Origin: Streptomyces sp. H27-H1
Lineage (GTDB): Bacteria; Actinomycetota; Actinomycetes; Streptomycetales; Streptomycetaceae
Reading direction: 5' to 3'
DNA length: 37,528 nucleotides
Assembly: GCF_026627445.1 (NCBI RefSeq)
Contig: NZ_JAPNLJ010000062.1
Span: forward strand, 1 to 37,528
Under the pieces are notes generated by a model. It did no database searches. It was not told where the DNA came from and saw only the letters and a program-made list of their open reading frames with translations. How positions within the stretch are numbered: position 1 is the first letter of the stretch; each line of letters begins with the position of its first letter. This document shows, piece after piece, positions 1-7,628 of the stretch. The translations under genes were made by a program, and so were the position numbers.

Positions 1-67
1 CAGCCCCGGGTGCACGCCCTACGCACCTCGGCGCCCCAGCCTCCGTACACGAAGGACGGTATCCACC

Positions 68-1711
68 ATGGCGGACACCGCAACCGCCCCGGCGACCGGC
101 CCCGGCACCCCGGCCCCTGTGGCCGAGGCGACCGGCGTCAGCAAGCGGTTCGGCGCGACCGTCGCGCTGCGAGACGCCCACATCTCCATCGCCCCGGGCG
201 AGTCGCACGCCCTGGTCGGTCGCAACGGCGCCGGCAAGTCGACGCTCGTGTCCATCCTCACCGGCCTCTCGCAGCCCGACACCGGAGCGCTGCGCTTCTC
301 GGGCGAGGCGGCCCCCGCGTTCGGCGACATCGACGCCTGGCGCTCCCGCGTCGCCTGCGTCTACCAGCGCTCCACGATCATCGGTGAGCTGACCGTCGCC
401 GAGAACCTCTTCCTGAACCGGCAGAGCGGCGGCCCGCTGCGGCCCATCCGCTGGAAGCAGCTGCGCCGACGCGCCGAGGAGCTCCTCGGCGGGTACGGCG
501 TCGACGTCGACCCTGCCGCCCGGGCGAAAGACCTCACCGTCGAGCAGCGGCAGTTCGTGGAAATCGCCAGGGCCCTGTCGTTCGGCGCCCGCTTCATCAT
601 CCTCGACGAGCCCACCGCGAAGCTCGACGGCCGCGGCATCGGCCGTCTCTTCGGCAAGCTCCGCGATCTGGAGCGCCAGGGTGTCGCCTTCCTCTTCATC
701 TCCCACCACCTGCAAGAGGTGTACGACCTCTGCACCACGGTCACGGTCTACCGCGACGCGGCCCACATCCTCACCGCGCCCGTCACCGAACTGGGCCGTC
801 CCGCCCTGGTGGAGGCCATGACCGGCGAGTCCGCCTCCACAGTCACCGCCGGCGCCGCACGCCCCCCGGGCACGCGGGCCGACTCGACGGAGCTCCTGGC
901 GATCGACGGCCTGACACTGCCCGGTGCTTTCGAGGGCGTCTCCCTCTCCGTACGCTCCGGCGAGGTCGTCGGGCTCGCCGGCGCCACCGCCAGCGGCAAC
1001 GTGCAGGTGGGTGAGGCGGTCGCCGGTCTGCACCGAGCCAAGGGCGGCCGGATCTCGGTCGGCGGCAAGGCCGTACGCACCGGCAGTGTGCCGTCCGCGC
1101 TCACCGCCGGCGTCGGTCTGGTCCCCGAGGACCGCCACCACCAGGGGCTGGTCACCAACCGCAGCGTGGCGGAGAACGCGACGCTCACCGTCACCGACCA
1201 GCTCGGCCCGTTCGGCACCGTGCTGCCCGCCCGCACCAGGACCTTCGCGCGGCGCATGATCCGGGACCTCGACATCAAGGCTCCCGGGGCCGCCACCCCG
1301 GTGTCCGCCCTTTCCGGCGGCAACCAGCAGAAGGTCGTCGTCGCCCGCGCCCTGGCCACAGATCCGCACGTCCTCGTGGCCATCCGCCCCACCAACGGTG
1401 TGGACGTCAAGTCCAAGGAGTTCCTGCTCGGCAGGATCCGGCAGGTCGCGGACGGCGGCAAGGCCGCGCTGATCGTCTCCGACGAGCTCGACGACCTGAA
1501 GGTCTGCGACCGGGTGGTCGTCATGTTCCACGGGCGGGTGGTGGCCCAGTTCGACCAGGGATGGAAGGACGAGGACCTCGTCGCCGCCATCGAGGGCGTC
1601 GCCGGCGACCCGGCTCCCGCCACCACGTCTCCCGCCCCTGCGTCTCCCGCCACCACGTCTCCCCCATCCGCCCCACCCGCCTCATCCGGCGCAGACGAGC
1701 ACGGAAGGTAG
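68..1711 (+). CDS. Sugar ABC transporter, ATP-binding protein (two NBDs, RbsA/MglA type)
   Basis: Cytoplasmic ATPase subunit of a carbohydrate-uptake (CUT2) importer, 547 aa, close to the usual 500-550 aa. The first nucleotide-binding domain is canonical: Walker A GRNGAGKST at residues 51-59, signature LTVEQRQFVEIARAL, Walker B ILDEPTAKLD with Asp180-Glu181. The second domain is degenerate: its P-loop reads GATASGNVQVG near 303, its signature LSGGNQQKV near 414 is good, but the Walker B region reads VAIRPTNGVD where Asp-Glu is expected. A weak second ATP site is known in this family. The C-terminus is a Pro/Ala/Ser-rich tail. ATG follows GAAGGACGG. The permease starts 2 nt after its stop, so the two are an operon. 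The solute-binding protein is not in the window and probably lies upstream of base 1. The sugar cannot be read from sequence. Confidence 0.93.
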   Translation: MADTATAPATGPGTPAPVAEATGVSKRFGATVALRDAHISIAPGESHALVGRNGAGKSTLVSILTGLSQPDTGALRFSGEAAPAFGDIDAWRSRVACVYQRSTIIGELTVAENLFLNRQSGGPLRPIRWKQLRRRAEELLGGYGVDVDPAARAKDLTVEQRQFVEIARALSFGARFIILDEPTAKLDGRGIGRLFGKLRDLERQGVAFLFISHHLQEVYDLCTTVTVYRDAAHILTAPVTELGRPALVEAMTGESASTVTAGAARPPGTRADSTELLAIDGLTLPGAFEGVSLSVRSGEVVGLAGATASGNVQVGEAVAGLHRAKGGRISVGGKAVRTGSVPSALTAGVGLVPEDRHHQGLVTNRSVAENATLTVTDQLGPFGTVLPARTRTFARRMIRDLDIKAPGAATPVSALSGGNQQKVVVARALATDPHVLVAIRPTNGVDVKSKEFLLGRIRQVADGGKAALIVSDELDDLKVCDRVVVMFHGRVVAQFDQGWKDEDLVAAIEGVAGDPAPATTSPAPASPATTSPPSAPPASSGADEHGR

Positions 1712-1713
1712 CC

Positions 1714-2742
1714 ATGTCCGCCACCACAGAACTCACCGAGCACGCACCGGGCACGGCGGACACCGCCCGCCGCCGGATCGGCCTCGGGAGCTTGCGCGAA
1801 CTGTCCCTGGTCCCGGCGATCCTCGTCCTGGGCCTGATCGGGTACATCGTCTCGCCGGCCTTCCTCACCGCCGACAACCTGATCGGTGTGGCTCAGCAGT
1901 CCACCGAGCTGAGCCTGCTGGTGCTCGCCACCACCTTCGTCCTGATCGCCGGCCGGATGGACCTGTCCCTGGAGTCCACCATCGGCGTGGCTCCCGTCAT
2001 CGCCGTGTGGCTGATCCTGCCCGCGAGCGGGGGCCGGTTCACCGGACTCGGCCTCTTCCCCGAGTGGACGGTCGTCCCGCTCTGCCTGCTGGTCGGGGCG
2101 CTGATCGGTGCCGTCAACGGCTTCCTCATCCTCAAGCTGCGCCTCAACGGCTTCATCGTCACCCTCGGCGCCCTGACACTGCTGCGCGGACTGCAAGTCG
2201 CCCTCTCCGAAGGCCAGTCCATCGTCGAGCTGCCCTCGTCCTTCACCTACCTGGGCAGGGCGTCCTGGCTGGGCGTGCCCGCCGCGATCTGGGTGTGCGC
2301 GCTGCTCTTCGCGGTCGGCGGCAGTGTGCTGGCGTGGCTCCGGCACGGCCGGGCGCTGTACGCGATCGGCGGCAATGCCGAGGCCGCCCGCACTGCGGGC
2401 ATCCGCGTCGACCGCGTCGTGTGGATCGTCCTCGTCCTCGGCAGCATGCTCGCCGCGTTCGCCGGTATACTTTATACGGGGCACTACGGCTCCATTTCCG
2501 CCACGCAGGGCAGCGGCTGGATCTTCCAGGTCTTCGCCGCGACCGTCATCGGCGGAGTGAGCCTCAACGGCGGCAAGGGTTCCGTTTTCGGCGCCCTCAC
2601 CGGCATCCTCACCCTCCAGCTCGTCGTCAACGTCATGACGCTGGCGGGCGTACCGCCCCTGTGGAACCAGTTCCTCAATGGCGCCATCATCATCGTCGCC
2701 CTGGTCATCTCCCGGTTCGCGTCCGGCGAGAAGCAGGAATAG
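1714..2742 (+). CDS. Sugar ABC transporter permease (RbsC/XylH-like)
   Basis: Membrane subunit of the CUT2 importer encoded by the preceding gene, 342 aa. After a polar N-terminus of about 30 residues it is a series of hydrophobic helices. It carries the family's hallmark LYAIGGNAEAARTAGI motif in the cytoplasmic loop that contacts the ATPase, and the ATVIGGVSLNGGKGS motif near the C-terminus. The ATG at 1714 lies 2 nt after the ATPase stop; the reading frame extends upstream inside the ATPase gene, but that extension is low-complexity Arg-rich and is not used here. A short run of rare codons (GGT ATA CTT TAT ACG, 2463-2477) stands out in an otherwise G/C-ending gene. Substrate unknown; ribose, xylose, arabinose or galactose-type sugars are all possible. 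Confidence 0.92.
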   Translation: MSATTELTEHAPGTADTARRRIGLGSLRELSLVPAILVLGLIGYIVSPAFLTADNLIGVAQQSTELSLLVLATTFVLIAGRMDLSLESTIGVAPVIAVWLILPASGGRFTGLGLFPEWTVVPLCLLVGALIGAVNGFLILKLRLNGFIVTLGALTLLRGLQVALSEGQSIVELPSSFTYLGRASWLGVPAAIWVCALLFAVGGSVLAWLRHGRALYAIGGNAEAARTAGIRVDRVVWIVLVLGSMLAAFAGILYTGHYGSISATQGSGWIFQVFAATVIGGVSLNGGKGSVFGALTGILTLQLVVNVMTLAGVPPLWNQFLNGAIIIVALVISRFASGEKQE

Positions 2743-2829
2743 CCACGCCCCGCATGCGGCTGCGCAGGCCCCGGCCCCGGTCCGGCCCAACCACCGCCCC
2801 GCACCCACCCGGCACTGAGAGGCACGTAA

Positions 2830-3531
2830 GTGGCACTGACGGACGAGGCGATCGACAAGATCAAGGCGATGATCCTCGACGGCGAACTCGCGCCCGGATC
2901 CCGCCTGCCCAAGGAGGAGATCCTCGCCGGACAACTCGGCTTGTCCCGGAATTCGCTGCGCGAGGCCGTCCGGGCGCTGACGGCCATGCGCATCCTGATC
3001 ACCCGACAGGGCGATGGCACCTACGTTTCCAGCCTGGAGCCCCATCTCCTGCTGGAGAGCCTTTCCTTCGCCGCCGATGTCTCCCAGGGCCACACGGCCC
3101 TGCAACTGGTCCAGGTACGCCGACTGCTGGAACCGCAGGCGACCGGACTCGCCGCTGCCCTGCTGACACCGGACGACCTACGGGAACTGCGCGACATCCT
3201 CGACAGGTCCCGGGCCGCCACCACCGTGGAGGAGTTCGTCGCCCACGACATCGCCTTCCATCTCAGGATCGTCGAAGCCGTCGGCAACCCCGTGCTGTCG
3301 ATGCTCCTACGGGTACTCTCCACCCGCACCCAGCGCGTCCGTATCGTCCGCGGCAGCCTGACCCGTCACGCGTTGGACAACGCCCACCAGGACCACGAGC
3401 AGATCCTCCGCGCGCTCCAGTCGCGCGACGCCCTGCTGGCCGCCTCCGCCGCGACCGTCCACATCACGGCCGTGGAGCAGTGGCTGGCCGCCAGTCTGAA
3501 CGACGACCCGCTGCGGGCGATCGACGACTGA
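2830..3531 (+). CDS. GntR family transcriptional regulator, FadR/FCD subgroup
   Basis: Probable repressor of the upstream transporter operon, 233 aa. Residues 1-70 form a winged helix-turn-helix (IDKIKAMILDGELAPGSRLP, then LGLSRNSLREAVRAL and a wing ending GDGTYVSS). Residues about 85-225 are an all-helical FCD effector domain with the Asp/His pattern that usually binds a metal and a small carboxylate or sugar acid (HDIAFHLRIVEAVGNP, then HQDHEQILRAL). The GTG start at 2830 follows GAGAGGCACGTA; the nearest purine-rich match is weak, so the start is moderately sure. It lies 87 nt after the permease stop on the same strand, so it may be co-transcribed. The effector cannot be deduced. Confidence 0.9.
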   Translation: MALTDEAIDKIKAMILDGELAPGSRLPKEEILAGQLGLSRNSLREAVRALTAMRILITRQGDGTYVSSLEPHLLLESLSFAADVSQGHTALQLVQVRRLLEPQATGLAAALLTPDDLRELRDILDRSRAATTVEEFVAHDIAFHLRIVEAVGNPVLSMLLRVLSTRTQRVRIVRGSLTRHALDNAHQDHEQILRALQSRDALLAASAATVHITAVEQWLAASLNDDPLRAIDD

Positions 3532-3583
3532 CCGCCCGGTCTTCCCTCAACCCCCGCGCACCGGTGGCGCCGGCACGCCGTCG

Positions 3584-4804
3584 TCACGGTGCGGGAGGGG
3601 CCGGCAGCCGGGTGGGATCGGCGATGATCTGCCGGACGGTCGACCATGCCGCGCCCAGGACCGGTCCGCGCCGCCCCAGGGCGGAGCGGCGCACCGCGTC
3701 CGGGGTCCAGGGCCGGACGGTGACGCGGGCGGCCAGTTCGGCGCGTACCGGTGGGAGGAGCCAGTCGGCGAGTTCGGCGTAGGCGCCGCCCAGGACCAGG
3801 GCGTCCGGGTCGATCAGGTTCACCGCCGAAGTGAGGGCGAGGCCCAGGGCCCGTCCCGCCCGGTCCAGGGCGCGCAGGGTCGCGGTGTCCCCGGCGGCCG
3901 CCCGCTCGGCCAGCAGGGCCACCGGGTCGGCGACGTCCGCCAGCCCGGCCTCGCGCAGCACGGCCGCTTCGCCCGCGTACTGCTCCAGGCAGCCGCGTGC
4001 CCCGCAGGCACAGGGCGCGCCCTCCGGGTGGACGGGCAGGTGGCCGAGTTCGCCCGCGAAGCCGCGGGCTCCCCGGAACAGCTGCCCGTCGATGACGAGG
4101 GCGCCGCCGATGCCGGCCTCGGCGGAGACGTGTACGAAGGTCTGCGCGGCCTGCTCGGTGTGCCAGTACTCGGCCAGCGCCCCGAGGTTGGCCTCGTTCT
4201 CCGGATCCGGCACGGTGTCGGGGTCGGGCCAGTGGTCGGCGAGGCGGACGGCGTGCCAGCCGAGGTTGGGCGCACGCTCGACCAGCCCGCGCGGCTCGTT
4301 CGGCACCACCCCCGGCACGGCCAGTACGCGGCCCTCGACGCGCAGCCCGAGGGCGGCGGCCCCGGACTCCGCCTCGGCGCCCAGCGCGGCGGCCTCCGCC
4401 AGCACCTGCCCGGCCGGCCGGCCCGCGTTGGCCCGCTCCACGCGGCGCCACACCCGGGGTTCACCGCGCAGGTCCACGACGCACGCCGCGAGATGGGTGA
4501 CTCCGATCTCCAGGCCGAGGCCCGCGGGCCCCCGATCGTTCAGGGCCAGCGCCCGTCCGGGGCGGCCGACCCGTCCGCTGGGCGCGGTCTCCGTCTCGGT
4601 CAGAGCTCCGCGACCGATGAGCTCGTCGACCATGGAGGAGACGGCCGGCCTGGTCAGGCCCGTGTGCCCGGCGACGTCCGCCCGGGAGAGCGGGCCGTGC
4701 GCGGCGACCGCGCCGATCACCACCGTGAGGTTCTGCCGGCGCATCCCCTGCTGTGAGGCGGGCGCGGCCTCCACGCCACCGCTCGCCCTCCCGATCCCCG
4801 CCAT
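3584..4804 (-). CDS. xylR: ROK family transcriptional regulator (XylR-like)
   Basis: Likely xylose-responsive repressor, 406 aa. An N-terminal winged helix-turn-helix (about residues 24-85, LSRADVAGHTGLTRPAVSSM) is followed by a ROK sugar-kinase-like domain. The ROK zinc motif is intact (CACGARGCLEQY), as are the GIGG and ELGH stretches around the sugar site. The start is ATG at 4804 because an excellent AGGAGGGT Shine-Dalgarno lies upstream inside the end of xylB; the frame continues further upstream but would overlap xylB without signals. It begins 13 nt downstream of the xylB stop, so the pair is an operon. An AT-rich inverted repeat in the xylA-xylB gap is its best candidate operator. The XylR assignment rests on context plus family, not on ligand evidence. 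Confidence 0.88.
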   Translation of the reverse strand: MAGIGRASGGVEAAPASQQGMRRQNLTVVIGAVAAHGPLSRADVAGHTGLTRPAVSSMVDELIGRGALTETETAPSGRVGRPGRALALNDRGPAGLGLEIGVTHLAACVVDLRGEPRVWRRVERANAGRPAGQVLAEAAALGAEAESGAAALGLRVEGRVLAVPGVVPNEPRGLVERAPNLGWHAVRLADHWPDPDTVPDPENEANLGALAEYWHTEQAAQTFVHVSAEAGIGGALVIDGQLFRGARGFAGELGHLPVHPEGAPCACGARGCLEQYAGEAAVLREAGLADVADPVALLAERAAAGDTATLRALDRAGRALGLALTSAVNLIDPDALVLGGAYAELADWLLPPVRAELAARVTVRPWTPDAVRRSALGRRGPVLGAAWSTVRQIIADPTRLPAPPAP

Positions 4805-4817
4805 GGAGCCGACCCTC

Positions 4818-6248
4818 CTATCGTTGTGCGGGCGGGGCCTCCTGCAGGGCCCGCGCCCGCCGCAGCGTACTGGTGATCCGTTCGAGCGTGTCGTCGTCAC
4901 GGGGTACGGGCTCCAGTACCCGGCCCCCGGCGGTCCGCCAGCGCCGGGCGACAGCGTCGGCGGGCTCACCCGTGAGCATTGCGGCGGCCTGGGCGGCGGC
5001 CCCGAGCGCGACCAGTTCCCGGGCCTCGGGCACCTGAACCGCTCGGCCGGACAGCCGCAGGACGGTCCGCTGCCAGGCCCCGCCGCGAGCTCCGCCGCCG
5101 ATCAGCAGCAGGGGTACGTCGGGGGCGGGGTTCTCGCCTCCGGCGCGCAGCACGTCGTCCAGGGCCGCGAGCAGGGCTTGGGCGGCGCCGTCGTAGGCGG
5201 CCTGGAGGAGCTGTCCCGGCGTGGTGTCGTGGCGCAGGCCGTGGACCAGGCCGGAGGCGTACGGGAGATCGGGAGTGCGCTCACCGTCCAGATGGGGAAG
5301 CACCACCACCGTGCCGCCCCCCTCGACGTCCTCGCGGTCGCGGCCGACGAGCGCGGCGAAGCGGTCGACGGCGAGGGTGCAGTTGAGTGTGCAGGCGAGC
5401 GGCAGCCAGCCGCCGAGGGCATCGGCGAAGCCGGCGACGGTCCCGCCCGGGTCGGCGGGCCGGGTGCGGCCGACGGCGTAGACGGTGCCGGAGGTGCCGA
5501 GGCTCAGCACCGGACGGCCGGGTGTGAGGCCCAGTCCGAGGGCGGCGGCCATGTTGTCACCGGTCCCGGTGGCCACCAGCGCGCCCCGGCGCAGTGGCAT
5601 ACCGGCTCGGACGGCGCCCGCCGGGGCGCCCGGCGGGAGGACCTGCGGCAGCAGCCCGGGGTCGAGGCCGATCCGGCCGAGGACGTCCTGGTCGTAGCCG
5701 TCCGGGCCCCACCAGCCGGTTCCCGAGGCGTCACCGCGGTCCGTCACCGCCTCCCCGGTCAGCCGCTCCGTCAGGTAGTCGTGGGGAAGCCGGACGGCCG
5801 CGACGCGGTCGGCGGCGGCACGTTCGTTCGCCCGCAGCCAGGCCCATTTGGTGGCCGTGAAGGCGGCTGTCGGGACGCTTCCGGTGCGGCGGGCGAGTTC
5901 TGCCGCGCCGACGGCGGCTGTGAGCTCGGCGGCCTGCGGGGCGGAGCGGACGTCGTTCCACAGCAGCGCCGGCCGGACCGGCCGTCCGGCCGCGTCCAGG
6001 GTGACCAGGCCGTGCTGCTGGCCGGCGATCGAGACGGCGGCCGCGCGATCCGCGCAGCCCGTCCGCGCCACCGCCTCGCCGAGCGCCCGCCACCACTGCT
6101 CGGGATCGCTCTCCCGGCCGGCGCCCTCACTGACGGTGTGTGCGGCGCGGCCCTCGCCCACGACGGCGCCCGTATCGATGTCGACGGCGAGGGCTTTCGT
6201 GGACTGGGTCGAGCTGTCGACACCGATCACGACACGCTGAGCAGACAT
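4818..6248 (-). CDS. xylB: Xylulokinase
   Basis: Phosphorylates D-xylulose to D-xylulose 5-phosphate, feeding the pentose phosphate pathway; cytoplasmic FGGY-family kinase, 476 aa, normal length. Visible landmarks are the N-terminal phosphate loop GVDSSTQSTKAL (residues 9-20), the substrate segment IAGQQHGLVTLD (74-85), the catalytic Asp231 in ATGTGDNMAAALG, the second-domain loop LSLGTSGTVYAVG (248-260) and the C-terminal IGGGARGGAWQ ATP-site motif. ATG at 6248 follows CCGGAGGAA. It is divergent from xylose isomerase across a 93-nt gap and sits just ahead of the ROK regulator, the standard actinomycete arrangement for xylose use. Confidence 0.95.
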   Translation of the reverse strand: MSAQRVVIGVDSSTQSTKALAVDIDTGAVVGEGRAAHTVSEGAGRESDPEQWWRALGEAVARTGCADRAAAVSIAGQQHGLVTLDAAGRPVRPALLWNDVRSAPQAAELTAAVGAAELARRTGSVPTAAFTATKWAWLRANERAAADRVAAVRLPHDYLTERLTGEAVTDRGDASGTGWWGPDGYDQDVLGRIGLDPGLLPQVLPPGAPAGAVRAGMPLRRGALVATGTGDNMAAALGLGLTPGRPVLSLGTSGTVYAVGRTRPADPGGTVAGFADALGGWLPLACTLNCTLAVDRFAALVGRDREDVEGGGTVVVLPHLDGERTPDLPYASGLVHGLRHDTTPGQLLQAAYDGAAQALLAALDDVLRAGGENPAPDVPLLLIGGGARGGAWQRTVLRLSGRAVQVPEARELVALGAAAQAAAMLTGEPADAVARRWRTAGGRVLEPVPRDDDTLERITSTLRRARALQEAPPAQR

Positions 6249-6341
6249 GCGTTCCTCCGGTGGGGTTCCTTCTGGCGTCTCGGCATACTAATTTGTTTTT
6301 CGTCATTACAAATAGCCCTCGGCCCAGATCCGGAGCGCCTC
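6249..6341. promoter_or_regulatory. xylB-xylA divergent promoter region with ROK-type operator
   Basis: The 93-nt gap between the divergent xylB and xylA starts contains a conspicuously AT-rich inverted repeat in otherwise GC-rich DNA. ATTTGT at 6291-6296 and ACAAAT at 6308-6313 are separated by 11 nt, and flanking CTA/TAG extends the symmetry imperfectly. AT-rich palindromes with this spacing are typical binding sites of NagC/XylR (ROK) regulators. Its position, centred at 6302 and 40 nt before the xylA start, would let a repressor block both directions. Ribosome-binding sites for both genes are visible at the edges: GGAGG (minus strand, near 6255) and GGAG (6332-6335). Confidence 0.6.
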
Positions 6342-7514
6342 ATGACCAGCGACCCGCTCGTCCCCACCCCCGCGCACAAGTTCACCTTCGGCCTGTGGAC
6401 CGTCGGCTGGCAGGGCCGGGACCCCTTCGGTGACGCCACCCGGCCCGCCCTCGACCCGGTCGAGTCCGTGGAGCGGCTGGCCGCACTCGGCGCCTACGGC
6501 GTCACCTTCCACGACGACGACCTGATCCCCTTCGGCGCCGGGGACGCCGCACGCGAGCAGACGGTCAAGCGCTTTCGCACCGCCCTGGACACGGCCGGGC
6601 TGAAGGTGCCGATGGCCACCACCAACCTCTTCACCCACCCCGTGTTCAAGGACGGCGCCTTCACCGCCAACGACCGGGACGTGCGCCGGTACGCACTGCG
6701 CAAGACGATCCGCAACATCGACCTGGCCGTGGAACTGGGCGCCTCGGTCTACGTCGCCTGGGGCGGCCGCGAGGGCGCGGAGTCGGGCGCGGCCAAGGAC
6801 GTGCGCACCGCCCTCGACCGGCTGAAGGAGGCCTTCGACCTGCTGGGCGAGTACGTCGAGAACCAGGGATACGACCTGCGCTTCGCGATCGAACCCAAGC
6901 CCAACGAGCCGCGCGGCGACATCCTGCTGCCCACCATCGGCCACGCCCTGGCGTTCATCAACGAGCTGGAGCGGCCCGAGCGGGTGGGCCTCAACCCGGA
7001 GGTCGGCCACGAGCAGATGGCCGGGCTGAACTTCCCGCACGGCATCGCCCAGGCCCTCTGGCACGACAAGCTGTTCCACATCGACCTCAACGGCCAGACC
7101 GGCATCAAGTACGACCAGGACCTGCGCTTCGGTGCGGGCGACCTGCGCCAGGCCTTCTGGCTGGTCGACCTTCTGGAGTCGGCCGGCTACGACGGCCCCC
7201 GTCACTTCGACTTCAAGCCTCCGCGTACCGAGGACTCCGCCGGCGTCTGGGCCTCGGCGGCCGGCTGCATGCGCAACTACCTGCTCCTGGCGGAGCGTGC
7301 CCGCGCCTTCCGGTCCGATCCGGAGGTCCAGGCCGCGCTCGCCGCCTCCCGGCTGCCCGAACTGGCCCTCCCCACCGCCGAGGACGGCCTGGCCGGGCTA
7401 CTGGCCGACCCGTCCGCCTTCGACGAGTTCGACGTCGACGCCGCCGGCCGCCGCGGCATGGCCTTCGAACAGCTGGACCAGCTCGCCCTCGAACACCTCC
7501 TCGGCGCCCGCTGA
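6342..7514 (+). CDS. xylA: Xylose isomerase
   Basis: Converts D-xylose to D-xylulose (and glucose to fructose) in the cytoplasm; metal-dependent TIM barrel, 390 aa, matching the roughly 388-aa Streptomyces class I enzymes. It shows the catalytic His in GVTFHDDDLIPFG (His57 here, equivalent to His54), the metal-binding segment IEPKPNEPRGD, NPEVGHEQMAGLNF carrying the second metal ligands, and HIDLNGQTGIKYDQDL. The frame is open a long way upstream, but that extension is the antisense of xylB/xylR; the correct ATG at 6342 follows GGAGCGCCTC and starts the conserved F-x-FGLWTVGW N-terminus. A strong hairpin terminator follows the stop. Confidence 0.97.
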   Translation: MTSDPLVPTPAHKFTFGLWTVGWQGRDPFGDATRPALDPVESVERLAALGAYGVTFHDDDLIPFGAGDAAREQTVKRFRTALDTAGLKVPMATTNLFTHPVFKDGAFTANDRDVRRYALRKTIRNIDLAVELGASVYVAWGGREGAESGAAKDVRTALDRLKEAFDLLGEYVENQGYDLRFAIEPKPNEPRGDILLPTIGHALAFINELERPERVGLNPEVGHEQMAGLNFPHGIAQALWHDKLFHIDLNGQTGIKYDQDLRFGAGDLRQAFWLVDLLESAGYDGPRHFDFKPPRTEDSAGVWASAAGCMRNYLLLAERARAFRSDPEVQAALAASRLPELALPTAEDGLAGLLADPSAFDEFDVDAAGRRGMAFEQLDQLALEHLLGAR

Positions 7515-7528
7515 GCCGGTGCACCCAA

Positions 7529-7560
7529 GAGCCGGGCCGTGACGTTCCACGGCCCGGCTC
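7529..7560 (+). terminator. Rho-independent-type hairpin after xylA
   Basis: A perfect 13-bp GC-rich stem (7529-7541 with 7548-7560) closes a 6-nt ACGTTC loop, 15 nt after the xylA stop. It has no U-run, which is usual for actinomycete terminators. It also lies between convergent xylA and the GH31 gene (stop at 7629), so it may work on both strands. Confidence 0.8.
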
Positions 7561-7628
7561 CGCCATGCGGGAACCGCCAGGGGGCGGTGACCCTCGACCG
7601 GCCGCCCGACCGGCCCGGCCCGGCCGGC

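Noticed and set aside
748..3105. Long minus-strand open frame (785 codons)
   Set aside because: It is antisense to the ABC transporter and GntR genes; the protein is Gly/Asp/Gln-rich low complexity, the usual shadow of high-GC coding DNA.
3831..6341. Upstream extension of the xylose isomerase frame
   Set aside because: The extension is antisense of xylB and xylR; isomerases begin at the conserved FGLWTVGW region, reached from ATG 6342.
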